A stretch of DNA of 64,000 nucleotides from Blattamonas nauphoetae (Eukaryota; Preaxostyla; Oxymonadida), in NCBI GenBank assembly GCA_033064195.1, contig JARBJD010000134.1, positions 124,001-188,000 on the forward strand, read 5' to 3'. Shown here piece by piece: positions 43,701-56,000 of this stretch; positions within the stretch are counted from its first letter, which is position 1; each line of letters begins with the position of its first letter. Under the pieces are notes generated by a model, which was not told the DNA's origin, did no database searches, and saw nothing but the letters and a program-made list of their open reading frames with translations. The translations under genes and the position numbers were made by a program.

Positions 43701-45425
43701 CCTCATGCTTCTCTCTCCCTCATCCAAACCTCAACCAGCATCTCCTCATCTTTTCTCCGTCTTCCGCCGTCTCTCTCCCCCACCCTTCCTCTCCCATCGA
43801 TCATCGAACAACTTGACAAACTATTCGTCCAGTTTGGCATGATTGAGGTGAACATCGAAAAAGAAGGAACGCGACAGCTGAACAACGATGAGAACGAGGC
43901 CAGAATGGCTGAACTCTTCTCACTTCTCGAAGGTGTGGTTGGACTGTTCGAAACGAATGATGGACAGCCTGTGACTCGAAGCACCATCCACGCTCTCCTT
44001 CTTTCCAACCCATCTTTTGTTCCATTTTTCCTGATTTCGTGGTTGATGTCGTCTTTTGTCAATTCGGTGGAGTTCTCGCTACGACCCGTTCCTCTCCATT
44101 TTCAAGGTCTCGACCAAATCTTCACAATCTCCCCAACTCTCAAAGCACATCCGTCTTTCTCGGTTTGGGAGAGTCTCCAAACCACGCCACATCTGACCCA
44201 TCAGTTCTCACTCGCTCCTGAGCAACAGAGACTTGTGAACAATCTCATCAGGCTTGTTGTGGATTGCCTACATCACCTGTCTGCACCAAACCCATCACAT
44301 CCTTCGCAGCAGCCACTCATTTCCACTTTGATTGATCTGATTGAAGTCCAGACCAAAGTTCTGTGCATTTCGAGTCGAGCATCGGACTGTCTGACTCAAC
44401 TCAGACATCAAACTCCCTCGCTCTCATTCTCCCATCCACTCGTCTCTTCTGGTCTGGTCCTCATTTCTGACACTGTGTCGAGAGCTGATGTCTCACATAA
44501 TACACTCACAACAACTCAAACCCATCTGTTTGTCCAAAATGTGGCATGTTTACATTACCTTGATGAGTTCTCGGAGGGAGCAAGTCATCCAACCAAAGCT
44601 GTTGTTCTAGCACCCGACTCATTTGCTCGGTGTGTTCATCAGACACTCCCAACATTCTCCAGACACGCAGTTTCGTTGTGTCTGTCGAATATCCGACATC
44701 CACTCTCATCATCACTGACTGCGTTCGTCCGCTCATCTCTTCTCCTCTTCTCGACACTCTTTGACACAACATCGTCATCGTTCTTCACCAATCTTTCGAC
44801 ACCTGTTGTTGACCCTTCAACAACCCCTCCTCTTGTGTCACCGATTGTTCTCCATCCAATACTTGGCAATTACGTTCATGATGTTTTATCATTCGCTGTG
44901 TTCTCAACTCCTGATTTCACCTCACTCTCTTCGTTCTTCCATCTATTCCCGCCGACTATCCAACACGATCACCAAACACAATTTCAATTGAGCTTGGTCC
45001 CGCCCACACTCTGCCTCATCGAACTTGTTAATCTTCCTCTCTCCCTTTCGGCTCTTCTCCACCTTCTCCCACACTCAGACGAGTCATTCCTGACCAACCC
45101 AAAATCACCAACAAGCACACCACAATTCTCACAAGCTGCTCAGGCGATGATGGGCTCGTTTTGGATCTGTCTGATGTGTGGGAAGGTTGGAACTCGGAAA
45201 AGAACGCATCCACACTCACTCCTCATTCCAGTGAAGACCCTGTGTGCTCTCCAATCCAATCATTTTTTCTCTTTATTATCCATGTTTAGGTTCTCTGTTT
45301 ACCGAACGAGATTTCCACATGAACAACATCAACAATCTACCATCGAACTCAAATTGTGTGTTTTTCTGGTCACATCATCCCCTTCCAGCTTCTCGACTTT
45401 GATCAGGCGTCTTTTGACATCTTGA
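34775..45425 (+). CDS. UBR1-family RING E3 ubiquitin ligase, without a visible UBR box
   Basis: Six exons join in phase to 3385 residues: 34775-34793, 34875-35099, 35224-35340, 35394-35533, 35683-36082 and 36169-45425. Donors are GTATGG, GTATGA, GTTTCC, GTTTAT and GTATGA; introns 53-149 nt. Residues about 2390-2710 form a UBR1-type RING: CACCGKP, then CGHLIHSSCF, then CPICSSLCNVVIPS, which closely follows the CPLCKSLCNTVIP pattern of UBR1/UBR2. The C-terminal region (about 3290-3340, with FWICLMCGKVG) matches the UBR1 C-terminal domain but looks short. The first 1500 residues are Ser/Pro-rich. I see no Cys/His-rich UBR box in the N-terminal part, so N-degron recognition is not supported. Many embedded frames on both strands are shadows. 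Confidence 0.8.
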
Positions 45426-46060
45426 TCATATTCTGATGGATATTTCACGTAAAGGTTGTTCTGAGAGGGATGACAGGCAAGACGAGTCCGGTAATGATTC
45501 TGAAAGCCAAAGTCGGCTCGATCCTCAAAAGTTGTCAACTCTTGTTTTAAGGATCGTCAGAGACGGGGATTATTTATGTTGCCTGTTCACCACAGTTCGA
45601 TTGTATTGAGCGCATGTCATCTTTCCTGAACTTTAAAACAGCTCTTGATCGAAAAACAGAGAAACTCGAACAGTATGGGTCATGATTGTTTTGCTTGTTT
45701 TTTCACATGAGCAACTTCACATTTTTGATTCACAAACGTGGTCTACCGACCACTATTCTCCTTTTTCCCCCATTTTCACCGGTTAGTCAGCCTATACCAC
45801 TCCCAATCACTTTGTAGACACCTGTTTGTTCGTTCATCTTTTTTCACGATTTTCAAGGGGAAAATCCATATGTAGGCAGGTTGCTGGGCTTTAAAGTCGT
45901 CTATCAAGCGGACAGGCTCACCGTCAGGATCCACATTCATGCCAGATCGAAATGGTGACTCGAGTGGTGCCGCACAAACAGCTCCATGGGCCGATCACAC
46001 TAAAAGTGTGAACCACCAACATTTTTGTGTACAGCGCTCAACACAGCCCAAAGTGCCCAC
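45426..46060. other. Intergenic region
   Basis: No gene seen. A GTGTACAG just before 46034 could be an acceptor for an upstream exon of the next gene. Confidence 0.4.
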
Positions 46061-46897
46061 ATGATTCGCAATTTTGGTTCCGCATTGGATGACCCACTCC
46101 TCATGAGCCCATTGGATGACCATAAAGACAAGGATCCAGATGTGCATGAGATGACATCCAATTCAATTAATTTACCAGATTTTTCACAAAATACTGATTT
46201 TATATCGTCTCGGCGATATTTTGGTGTCTCCGATGCATTATTAGACCAAGATCTTCCCTTCGACGACGATGGCGACAGCAGCTCGGATGAAGAAGATGAA
46301 AGCAACTTCTCAGAGGACTCCCCCCTCTTCCAACATTCACTCCACACTTATTTCCATTCCTCATCTTTCACTTCCCTACCATATTCCAACGAGCAAGTCT
46401 GGGATCCGTCGGAGAACGAAGATTCGTCATTTTTTCGTGATCCACCGTTCAACCTAGCTCACTCGATGCCTGAAAGCACATACGATGATAGTGTCCACTC
46501 CATCGGTTATAATTCTTGCCATTCAGAATCGTTTTCTATTCAACCGCTCATCAGCCAGATTGAATCCCCAGCAGGCACCAGCGCCGAATTCCACATCGAT
46601 CAAACATTATCACCATTCCGGGTATTCTCCAGAGCTCCCCCGTCGGGCATAGTGAGGAATTCTTCAATATGCCGGTCGTATTCGCTGGACGATCTTTGGA
46701 ACTCAGATACGGGATGGACAACGAACAAAACGTGCACGATCTGCTGCGAAGACTACTCACCAACTGATACTCTCGCGCAATTGCCCTGTCGACATATCTT
46801 CCACTCAGAGTGCTCGGGGGATTGGGTGGCAAGATTTTCAGTCTGTCCAATCTGCTTTCACTCATGGTCTTGTCACACGTTGGAGGCTTTGTTTTGA
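46061..46897 (+). CDS. RING-H2 finger protein
   Basis: 278 residues from ATG 46061. The N-terminal 230 residues are acidic and Ser-rich, without a membrane span or other domain (DDDGDSSSDEEDESNFSED). The C-terminal 45 residues are a RING-H2 finger: CTICCEDYSPTD, LPCRHIFHSEC, then CPICF. It is a probable E3 ubiquitin ligase of the simple acidic-tail type. An upstream non-coding-like exon ending at about 46033 is possible, but the ATG given explains the protein fully. Confidence 0.8.
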   Translation: MIRNFGSALDDPLLMSPLDDHKDKDPDVHEMTSNSINLPDFSQNTDFISSRRYFGVSDALLDQDLPFDDDGDSSSDEEDESNFSEDSPLFQHSLHTYFHSSSFTSLPYSNEQVWDPSENEDSSFFRDPPFNLAHSMPESTYDDSVHSIGYNSCHSESFSIQPLISQIESPAGTSAEFHIDQTLSPFRVFSRAPPSGIVRNSSICRSYSLDDLWNSDTGWTTNKTCTICCEDYSPTDTLAQLPCRHIFHSECSGDWVARFSVCPICFHSWSCHTLEALF

Positions 46898-47227
46898 GAG
46901 AGATTGAGCTTTCTTCATTGATTTTGAGTGTAACCTCCCTGTTTTTAATCGTCATCAGACACGATGTTTTGAGTTGTTCGATCCGGTTTGTCTGTTTGTC
47001 ACAAAGCTTGACGAAAACAGAATCTTGACACAAAATTTCTGAAAAATGAATAAATGAAGGTATTTCTAGGAGATCAGTCCAGATCGACATGGTCAGGTCA
47101 TTCACACGATTCAGTCGATTTCTCGCCGCAGTGACTTTCTGTGAATAATCGCGGCATCTCCCGGACTAACAACATCTGAATCATCGCCTTGGTTGTAGAA
47201 GACGAGACACAGCAGATTCAGGCACTC

Positions 47228-47509
47228 ATGATGTGTCTTCTTGTCCACGCGAGTGAAGTTCGGTTTCGAGTAGACAATATCACTCCGAAGCTGCAAGTCC
47301 AATCGCTGGTGGACCAATGGCTTGGAGAATTTGGTGTTTCGGAGGATTCTGAGCGAGACAACGAGTGCCTTGTTCGATTGTGGGCACTTGCGACGAGTGG
47401 AACGCTGGTGTACTTCAACGAACGTCTGCCAACACTGAAAATGAGACGAATGCTGACCGATCCGACCAACCCGAACGCTCGCTGGTTCATCTGCGACATG
47501 ATCGAGTAG
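47228..47509 (+). CDS. Small ORF of unknown function
   Basis: About 93 residues (SEVRFRVDNITPKLQVQSL to RWFICDMIE). Its composition is protein-like, but the opposite strand is also open here (ending at 47111 with VDKKTHHECLNLLCLVFYNQ), so even the strand is uncertain. No domain recognised. Confidence 0.25.
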   Translation: MMCLLVHASEVRFRVDNITPKLQVQSLVDQWLGEFGVSEDSERDNECLVRLWALATSGTLVYFNERLPTLKMRRMLTDPTNPNARWFICDMIE

Positions 47510-47654
47510 GAGAAGAGACTGATGAAGTGACAGGTTCGTTTCGAACTCATAAGAACTGAAGAGATGTCAATTGGTGAGTCTTCATTTCGAAGACAAGTGA
47601 ATTAAGATTTCCCAAAAGATGTGTCGTCGGAGATTAGAGAGAGTTGAGAAGAAA

Positions 47655-47893
47655 TCAGAGTGTTTCCGACAATCCAGTTTGAGAGAGAAGGCGAGTGAAG
47701 TCATGGTCCACCATTTCTTGTTTGTTCCGAACATCACGAATCGATCGAAGCAGAATCCCAATCACACAAATCCCGTTTTCGTAGTCCTCCAAAAACGATG
47801 ATTCCGACACTGCTCGAATCACAATGTCCACCAATCCTAAATGTACCAGCTTCCTCAGACACCAAACATTACCGAAAGAGAGAAGTCTCTTTA
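47655..47893 (-). pseudogene. Orphaned last exon of paralogue A
   Basis: Similar to exon 53416-53062 of paralogue B: VFLELVKRLLSFGNV against VMLEFLKRVVSLGSV, then the shared block SESSFLEDYENGICVIGILL. It is preserved in frame but not reachable from the preceding exon by a splice I can find. Confidence 0.55.
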
Positions 47894-50800
47894 CTAACTC
47901 CAGGAAGACCGATACTTCTGCGGGAATCGAAGAGCAGACATGAATCCTGTTGGGATGTTTAGCCATTCCAGAGACTTGCAACCATTTGTGATGATCAAAT
48001 CGGATGAATTGTCTTGGCGGCTGTTCCGCTGATCTACTGATCGGTACAGTTCTCTCACACTGTGACAGTCGCCGAATGGGGCTGTGGTGAGGAGGAGTGT
48101 AAACATAATCATTTTCAAAGGATCGAGAAATAATGAATAATTCGACAACGACCACAGAATGGGAAGGAAGAACCGAACGACTAGTGGTGGTGGGTAGTAT
48201 AGAAAGAGATGAAATGTGTCAGAGATGAGAGGAGTGGAAAACATCCATAACGAGTTGAGAACAGGAAAGCACTTTTTGAGATACTCTGACTCGATCAGTG
48301 AGAGATGTATTCCTCGTCGACAGAGTGCATGAAACCCACACAACGAAGTGTTGAGGAACGAGGGCGAAATGTCAGCGTCGAGATAATTGGAGGGGATGAA
48401 GAAGTCGTGAGGGTTCGTTCGGAGTGTTCGTTCGAAGATGAGGTCGAGAGGGGGTTGATTTGGCTTGTGTTGGTTGAGCGAGGAGTGACAGAGTAAGAAA
48501 AATCTATCCTCAGAAAGAAAGAGAGTGCGCATATCAAAAGTCGGATGTTGTGTGAGGAAGGTGGTGAGAGTGGGAGGAAAGTTCCGATTCGACAGAAGTG
48601 AGAATAGAACACAATACGAAATGAAACTAAGATAAGTCTGAACATTTCCATCCTGTGGTGTCATGTTCTCGAAAATGAAGATGATTCGTGAGAAAGCACT
48701 TTGTTGTCGCTCAAAAGAGAGAATGATGTGTGTCGATTTTGCTGTCCCAATCTGCACTTTGATCGAACAATGTCGGACAAACATGATCAGACCGAGTGAG
48801 GAGAGAAATGTTTCTCTATCACTCAAATCTGCAGAGATGAGACCTTCCCAGTCGAACAAGGTGGCTGGAAAAGAGGGCAGAGAACAGCCATCCGAATGGC
48901 TTAGGATCCATTCCGTCGAAATCCAAACAAGGGCATTCTGTTCTTCGAGTGACCCATCGCGGAAGACAGAGCGGAGTCGATTCCAGAAACGAGGCAGTAG
49001 TGGAATTAAGTATGATTTATCGTGGAAATATTTAAAAAGTGAGAATGCTGTTGTACGAAGGAGAGTGTGGGAGGTACCGAGAGCAGAGATGGTTCGATCG
49101 ACGAATGCTGGAAGATCCACAACGCACTTTTCCGCACCGACTACTCGACAGACTGAACGACAGCGGATCAGCGAACCAACGAGAATCTCGTTGTCAGCTT
49201 CGTCGAAGAGGGAAGATGAGAATTTTTCGGAGGGATTGATGCGGTCGGTTGGGATCATATTGTGGACTGAGATAAAGTGGTCAGGTGGAGAGTGTTTGGG
49301 GAGAGAGGGGGGGAGAGGGGATGCGAGGATAGAGTGAAGAATTGTCAGAAGTTGGAGAATCTCATCTTTGACGTGTGGTGACGACCAGAGAGTCCGAAGA
49401 GAAGAATCGAGGTGTACATCGAGAGAGGCGTGGGGAGAAGAGTCCGATGAAAGCAAAGACGACGTCGAAGCACCCAATGACACATCAGCCGATGACACCA
49501 GATGTTGGAACTTCGCTTGGAGGGAGAGAAGTGTCGGTCTGAAGAAGGACAGTTTGAGGAACGAAGTGTCATTCTGAAAAACGAAGTCAAAAAGATGAAG
49601 ACACACCTCAACTTTCTCTCCGTCTGCCACTTTCTGGAGGAACTCTCGCCACGACGAAATATGTGTCGCTTCCTCAATCACATTTGGATCAAATTGTTTC
49701 CTCACCTGAACAAGCACAGGATGGACAAGTTGTTTGAATTCTGTGAATCGTTTTGAGCGAAGATCGTTTTCTACGTCTACCACCCGAAAGTGGTGATTAG
49801 CATGGCCAAGTTCTCCCAGGATGTGAACAACGATAAAGGCAATTGTCGGTACCCATATCAAGTCGTCAATATAGCTGGTACCATTTTGAATAAAGTTCAT
49901 CGAGGTCGCGATGATTCCATTGGCAATATTTTCAAACTCAGATGAGTCACAAGATGGAATTACATGACCAGTGCTGACGAGATGATAGATACTGTGGCGA
50001 ATGACAGCAAAAATTAAAAGGTCTCGAGAAGGCTGATCAGAAAGTGTTGGGAGGCAATTTGAAGAGGAAAGCTGACGAAGAAAGTCAAGAAAAAGTTGGG
50101 AGAGGCGTGTGACAGCATCAGAGAAGGAAAACGGAGAGTGAGGAGGGGATGAATCCAAACGCGAGGCAGAGACATCTGAAAAAGAAGAAAGTCAAGAAGA
50201 AGAGACAAACTAATCCGAACTGTTCCAAATCCATCAACCAAAACATCATCCCAATCAAAAATTAACGAATCTCTGCACCACGAAGCTTTCGATTCAAGTC
50301 CGATCACCGCACACACGTACCATTCCATCAAATCCTGAAACAAACAAGAATGCAGAGTAGAGAAGAACGGATGAGCAGAGAAACAAGAAGAAAACTCCAG
50401 ACCTTCCATTCAATCACTTCCTTCGCTTCACACTTCGAAACGATATAAGATGACAATGTCATCACTCTCTCTTTGTCGACCAGAGAAGATGTAACATCTG
50501 GTGAGGCTGTGGGATCATACCACACAAGCAAAGGATATCTCTTGAGACTGTCAGGAGTGTTCTCAGTCCATTCAGACATTTCAACATTTCTTCGTCGGGG
50601 GCTTTTCTCGGCATCCAATTCGAACTTGTTGATTCGAGAGGTGTCGACGGTGAGATCTTGAGAGACAGAGAACGTCGAGGAAGGGAAGTGCTTTTCCAGA
50701 GCTAGTAAGGAGAGCTGGCGGAGAGAATTCACAATTTTCCTTTCTTCTTGTGATTGTCGTGATCGTTTTGACATCTCATCCTCCTGCTGGATTTTCCTGA

Positions 50801-51197
50801 TGGTTTGAACTTCAGCGTGGGAAAGTTGTTGTTCTGTTCGAAGTTCTCCTTGAAGCTGGGGAGCCAGTTGATTTGGAGTCAGAGCCTGAAGAGATTTGGT
50901 TCTGTTCGATCCCGACGACCAAATAGCCGTACTTTTCGATCTATTCTCAGCGGACTTTGATGAAGAATGGGAGAGATTCTCTCTCTCCCATTGCGGTGCT
51001 GATTGAGAATGTGTTGAGTGTGATCCTGCTTCCGAACGGAACGACACTGTTGGTGTTTCAGAATCCGCGCTTCTGCTTGCGTGTGGGAAGTCGAGGTCGC
51101 TTAAGTGACTGTATCCGCTTAAATAAACCAGATGAATGTGTGATTCAGCCAGAATTGCTTCACGAGCTGGTCTGTAGACATCATCAGTCAGAAACAT
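47894..51197 (-). CDS. Unknown family protein, paralogue A, probably C-terminally truncated
   Basis: Three exons: 51197-50403, 50334-50211 (124 nt) and 50175 downward. Junctions are EVIEWK/DLMEWYVC (donor GTCTGG) and VRI/NVSASR (donor GTTTGT, 35-nt intron). The first exon has a Gln/Arg-rich region and the motif RYPLLVWYDPTAS. The third is a long helical region (LSQLFLDFLRQL, FPHASL-like repeats, NTSLCGFHALCRRGIHLSL, LFLYYPPPLVVRFFLPIL). Paralogue B leaves this exon at a donor GTCTGC after exactly 2236 nt. Here the same donor exists, but the next exon is deleted and no acceptor keeps frame, so the protein ends at 47894. Coding similar to the last exon of B persists out of frame to 47655. Function unknown; likely a helical-repeat protein. 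Confidence 0.55.
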
Positions 51198-51260
51198 GGT
51201 GCTTAACTGGAATAGGTGGATGAGACAAGTGAAAAGAGTGAAAAGGAGAATGTGATCGAT

Positions 51261-52617
51261 CTAAACCTCTTTTCGTTCGCCCCTGGCTCTTTCCTCGATA
51301 GAATGAAAGATATCGTTTGTATTGATCGTTGGGACGAGGATGAGATGGTTTTGCTTCAAGCTGTCAAGGAGGTTCACGAAATATGTCGAGACACATTGGA
51401 TTTCAGATGATACAGAAAATTCACTCTCATTTCCGTTTCCAGATGCGGACACTGAATGGAGTGGATCTGAAAAGTGGTGAAAGAACACAAAATGTGAGAA
51501 TAATGAGTAAAAAACTTATGTGAAATCTGAACAAGTTGTCCACCACAATATCATCTTCTTGGAGTGGTGTATCAGCGAGTCCCAAGTTGAATCGAGCCTC
51601 TACTCCGAGAATGCACTCAATGTACCACTTCATCACCGCCTAAAAATGACGAAGAATGACAAAAAGCGAGGCAAGCCTGTGACGGAACTGGGATCTTCCT
51701 CGAGATCAGAAATTCGGTAAATTTAGAGAGATGCATCACACTCTCGAGAGTTTTCAGAAGGATCGTCCCATCTTCCGACTGTTGAGGTTCAGAGAGGGGA
51801 AGGAGAAATGGGCGAGGTTGGTGGTGTAATGTGGGAGACAGATGGATAAGTTTATTTAAGTCGTTAAGACTACTCGGTAAAGTGCCTCGGAATGCCATTA
51901 AAATTGATGATTCTCCAGGAAAAGCACAAAGTTTGGTTAAGAAAATTCTGAGATTTGGAGGACTGTTTGGGTCTTTAAGCGAGGTGATTTCGAATGAAAG
52001 CGGGAAGATCGAGCTCAGAAGATATTCATTGTTGGATAGGTCAGGATTCTCCTCCACAAATGAAAGGCGGAGATCATGGAAACTGGGCACGAAAATTGGA
52101 CTGTGAAGAAAGGAAAGGGTTCTTGGAGAGTCATGGAAGAATCGTGAAAGAAGGTCGAAAAAAGGTTGAAATGGATTTGGGTAGTGCATCCATGTGTTGA
52201 AAATAGATGGTGAACTTTGATCACGGTTTATCTCAATGAATATCATTGATATCTGACGAATTTCTTGTGAACAATCCGTGTCCAATAACTCTTCAAAGTG
52301 TCTAGTGAAATACTCATCATCTCGGACATAGATAAGGCCACAACTGTCGGCGTCCAGAACTGGCACGAGAAATGAGAAAAAAGGATGTAGATCCAAACCA
52401 AGAGAAGCATGTCCATTCGCATCAAACACAAACTCACTGGTGTTTGCTTGAATGTCATCTGAAACTGCTGTCTTTCGCAGCACTGATTCCAGAAGCATCT
52501 CCACAAAGATCCCAATCAAGTCCTGCATAAATCAGATAACTACGGACAAACGAAGGAAACAGAGTCGTTATTCCATCCTAGAACAGCTTCGGAGAGTGAT
52601 TTACAATAGCTCGACAT
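51261..52617 (-). CDS. Unknown family protein, paralogue C
   Basis: Four exons join in phase to 409 residues: 52617-52552, 52522-51689, 51639-51516 (124 nt) and 51466-51261. Introns are 29, 49 and 49 nt; donors GTTTGT, GTTCCG and GTTTTT. The 124-nt exon (AVMKWYIECILGVEARFNLG) aligns with that of paralogues A and B, and the next exon starts N-x-V/H-SAS in all. The N-terminal domain (FFSFLVPVLDADSCGLIYV, then FFDLLSRFFHDSP) differs from the other two, so only the core exon is shared. No known domain. It ends 64 bp upstream of paralogue A's start, on the same strand. Confidence 0.6.
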
Positions 52618-53061
52618 AATTCAGAAATATCCTATGGGAACGAGTCTCGAAGTTATTTTGATCACGTAAAGTACCAGTACTCCCTCGAGTAGGCACAGGG
52701 ACTACTCGATATAAAGAAACACTCCAAGGAATCGAATCCATTTCCCATTGAAAAGTTTAGAAGCTTCTGATTACCTTCAATTTCAACTTTTGTCATCTGT
52801 TTCCCTCATGTTTTAGTTTTTCTCAATTGTTTCAAAAGAATTTGCAAAAATAAATGAAATCCGTGAGATGACGTCTCAGGCAGTTTTGACATCGCTCAGA
52901 CTCTTGCCCAAGTGTTTTTGAACAGAGAAAATTAGCTCCTCACTGGCAATAAAAAAGGATAAGGAAAGAGTGGATAGGAAGCTCATACCAATCCAGGTTG
53001 ATAGAAAATGGCGCCGATGAATCGACACGGTTTCAGAATGTGACTAAAGTCAGGATCACTT
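52618..53061. other. Intergenic region
   Basis: Nothing supportable; separates paralogues B and C on the minus strand. Confidence 0.4.
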
Positions 53062-56000
53062 CTAACCCAATTGAATGATAGACAGGCCAACAGATGTGTC
53101 TTCGATGGATGAATATGTGGTGGAGAGAGAATCTGGTGGCAGGATGCTCTCCAACTCAGGATGGGAGAGATTATCTGAGAAGTCGTAGTCGATGACATCT
53201 TGTTTGTTCCGAAAATCACGAATAGAACGAAGGAGAATCCCAATCACACAAATCCCGTTTTCGTAGTCCTCCAGAAACGACGATTCCGACACTCCTCGAA
53301 TCACGATGTCCAACATCCCAAAACGCACCATCTCCATCCGATTCCCAACACTCCCCAAACTCACAACTCTTTTCAAAAACTCCAACATGACTGAAACAGA
53401 TGCCGGAAAAGGTGAGCTGAAGAAATCAGAGAAAGAAAAAGACATACAGCATCCATATTGCCCATCTTTTCAGCCTCCCATCCTTCAATATACACGAGGA
53501 AACATCTGAACAGATGATGAACGCCCGAAAGACAAACTGACGCGGTTTAAATCTTGAACTGCAGACCCAATCCAGAAGATCATATTTTCCACTCTTCGCA
53601 CCTGTTCTGACAAAAACCCACATCTGGGTGTTGAGAGGTTTGTGTGGGTGCGAGAGGGATATGAGAGAGCGAGAGCAGACCCGAATCCTGTTGGGATGTT
53701 CAGCCATTCCAGTGACTCACATCGAGATGTGACAATCGAATCAACAGAAATGTCTTCGCTTGTATCGTTCAGAGGGCCACATGATCGATACAGTTCTCTC
53801 GTACTGAAACAGTCACCGAAAGGGGCTGTGATGAGGAGGAATGTTGTTAGAATCACTCTCAAAGGATCGAGATTGTCAGAAGGAAACCGCTTTGACGACA
53901 GAATGGGAATGAAGAAACGAACGACGAGTGGTGGAGGGAAATACAGAAAGAGATGAAAGGTGTCAGAGATGAGAGGAGTGAAAAACAGCCAAACTGAGCT
54001 GATCAAATGTTTACCGTCTCTCACATCTTCTTTTTCCATTAGACTGAAATGCACACCTCGTCTACAGAGCGCATGAAACCCACACAACGAAGTATTGAGA
54101 AGAGCTGGTGGACCTCCTAAATCTGGAGGATTGGGATAGATGAAAAAGTTGAGAGGACACGTTTGGAGGATTCGTTCGAAGATAAGGTCGAGAGGAGGGT
54201 TGTTTGGCTTGTTTGTGTTTAGAGAGGAGTGACAGAGAAAGTAAAGAATACTCTCAGGAAGAAGAGCATTCATATCGACTTCAGGATGTTTAGTTATGAA
54301 GTGTGTGAATGTTGGAGGAAAGTCGCGATTCGATAGAAGAGAAATCAGAAGGCAATACCAAATGAGAATGTGAGAATGGGTTTTATTCTTCTCCAGTTGC
54401 GGAGAGCGATTGAAAATGGAGACGATTCGAGAGACGGCATGCTGGTGTTTCTCAAACGAGAGAATGATGTGTGTCGATGTGGATTTCCCAATTAGGTTTT
54501 CGATCGATTTGACCCAGACGAACATGAGCAGTAAGATGGTGGCAAAAAAAAGCTCAACATGGTCCAAGGGTATGGTAATCAGACCATCCCAATCAAACCC
54601 TGTGGAAAGAAACGGCGTCAGAGAACGTTCACTCCGGGGTAGACCGATCCATAATGTCGAAACCAGAATCAGGGCGAACTTTTCTTCGAGTTGACCATCG
54701 CGGAAGGCAGAGTGCAGTCGATCCCAAAAACGACGCAGTTGAGGAATAGCAGAAGACGTGATGATCAAATCTTGAAAGAGGAAATATGCAGCCGTTCGAA
54801 GAAAAGAGTTGGAGGAATGAAGAGCAGAAGTGGTTCGATCGAAGAACGTTGGGATGTTGTGAATGCATTTCTCAGCACCAATAAGTCGACAGACACCTAG
54901 ACAGCGAACCAGCGAACGAGCGAGTTTCTCATCGTCAGCTTCATCGAAGAGTGAAGGTCTGAATTTCTCAAGGGGATTTACGTGGTCAGGTTGAAGAAAA
55001 GCGAGTCTCTGATCGGTAATGTTTCGTTGAGAGCGTTCAAGGAGAGAGGGAGGGAGAGAGGATGCGAGGAGAGAGTGAATGAAATTCAGAAGATGGAGAA
55101 ACTCATCTTTGACGTGTGATGACGACGAGAGAGAGCGAAGAGAAGAGTCGAGTGGTGGTTCGAGAGAGGCGTGGGGAAAAGAGTGCGATGAAAGCAAAGA
55201 CGACGTCGAAGCACACAATGATCCATCAACCGACGACGCCAGATGTTGGAACTTCGCTTGGAGGGAGAGAAGTGTTGGTCTGAAGAAGGGTAATTTGAGG
55301 AACGCAGTGTCATTCTGAAAAACAAAGTCAAAAAGATGAAGACACACCTTCACTTCCTCGACGTCTGCAACTTTCTGGAGAAACTCCTTCCACGACGAAA
55401 TCTGTGCTGTTTCATCAAACAAAGTTGAATCAAATTGTTTTCTCACATCTACAAGTTCTGGATCGAGAAGTTGCACGAATATTGTATATTGTGGTGACCG
55501 AACATCGAAGTCTTTGTCTGTCAACCGAATTGGGTGATTTACGAGGCCTTCGTTTTCTGAGTTGTGAATTAATAAGTACGTATCTTCGATGATATGCATC
55601 AAAGTATCGGATAAACTGAGATCATTTGGAATTCTATTGCGGTATGTCTGTATGAATACACGGATGATTTCATCGAACTGGGATGGGGAACATGTGGGAA
55701 CCACATGGCCAGCGCTGACAAGATGATTGATGAGGTGGCGAAGGATGTATGTGATCACATTATCTCGGAAGTGTTGTTCAATGCGTTTTGGGAGGCAGTG
55801 AGAATTATTAAGTTGACGAATCAAGTCAAGAAAGAGTTGGGAGAGGCGTTTGAGTCCATCAGAGAAGGATTGTGGGGAGTGGGGAAGGGAGGAATCCAAA
55901 CGCGAGGCAGAGGCATCTGAAAAAGAAGAAAGGCAAGAAGAAGAGACAAACTAATCCGAGCTGTTCCAAATCCATCAACAACAACATCATCCCAATCAAA

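Noticed and set aside
47111-47550. Minus-strand gene over the small plus-strand ORF
   Set aside because: Both strands are open and neither has a domain; not enough to choose a second gene call.
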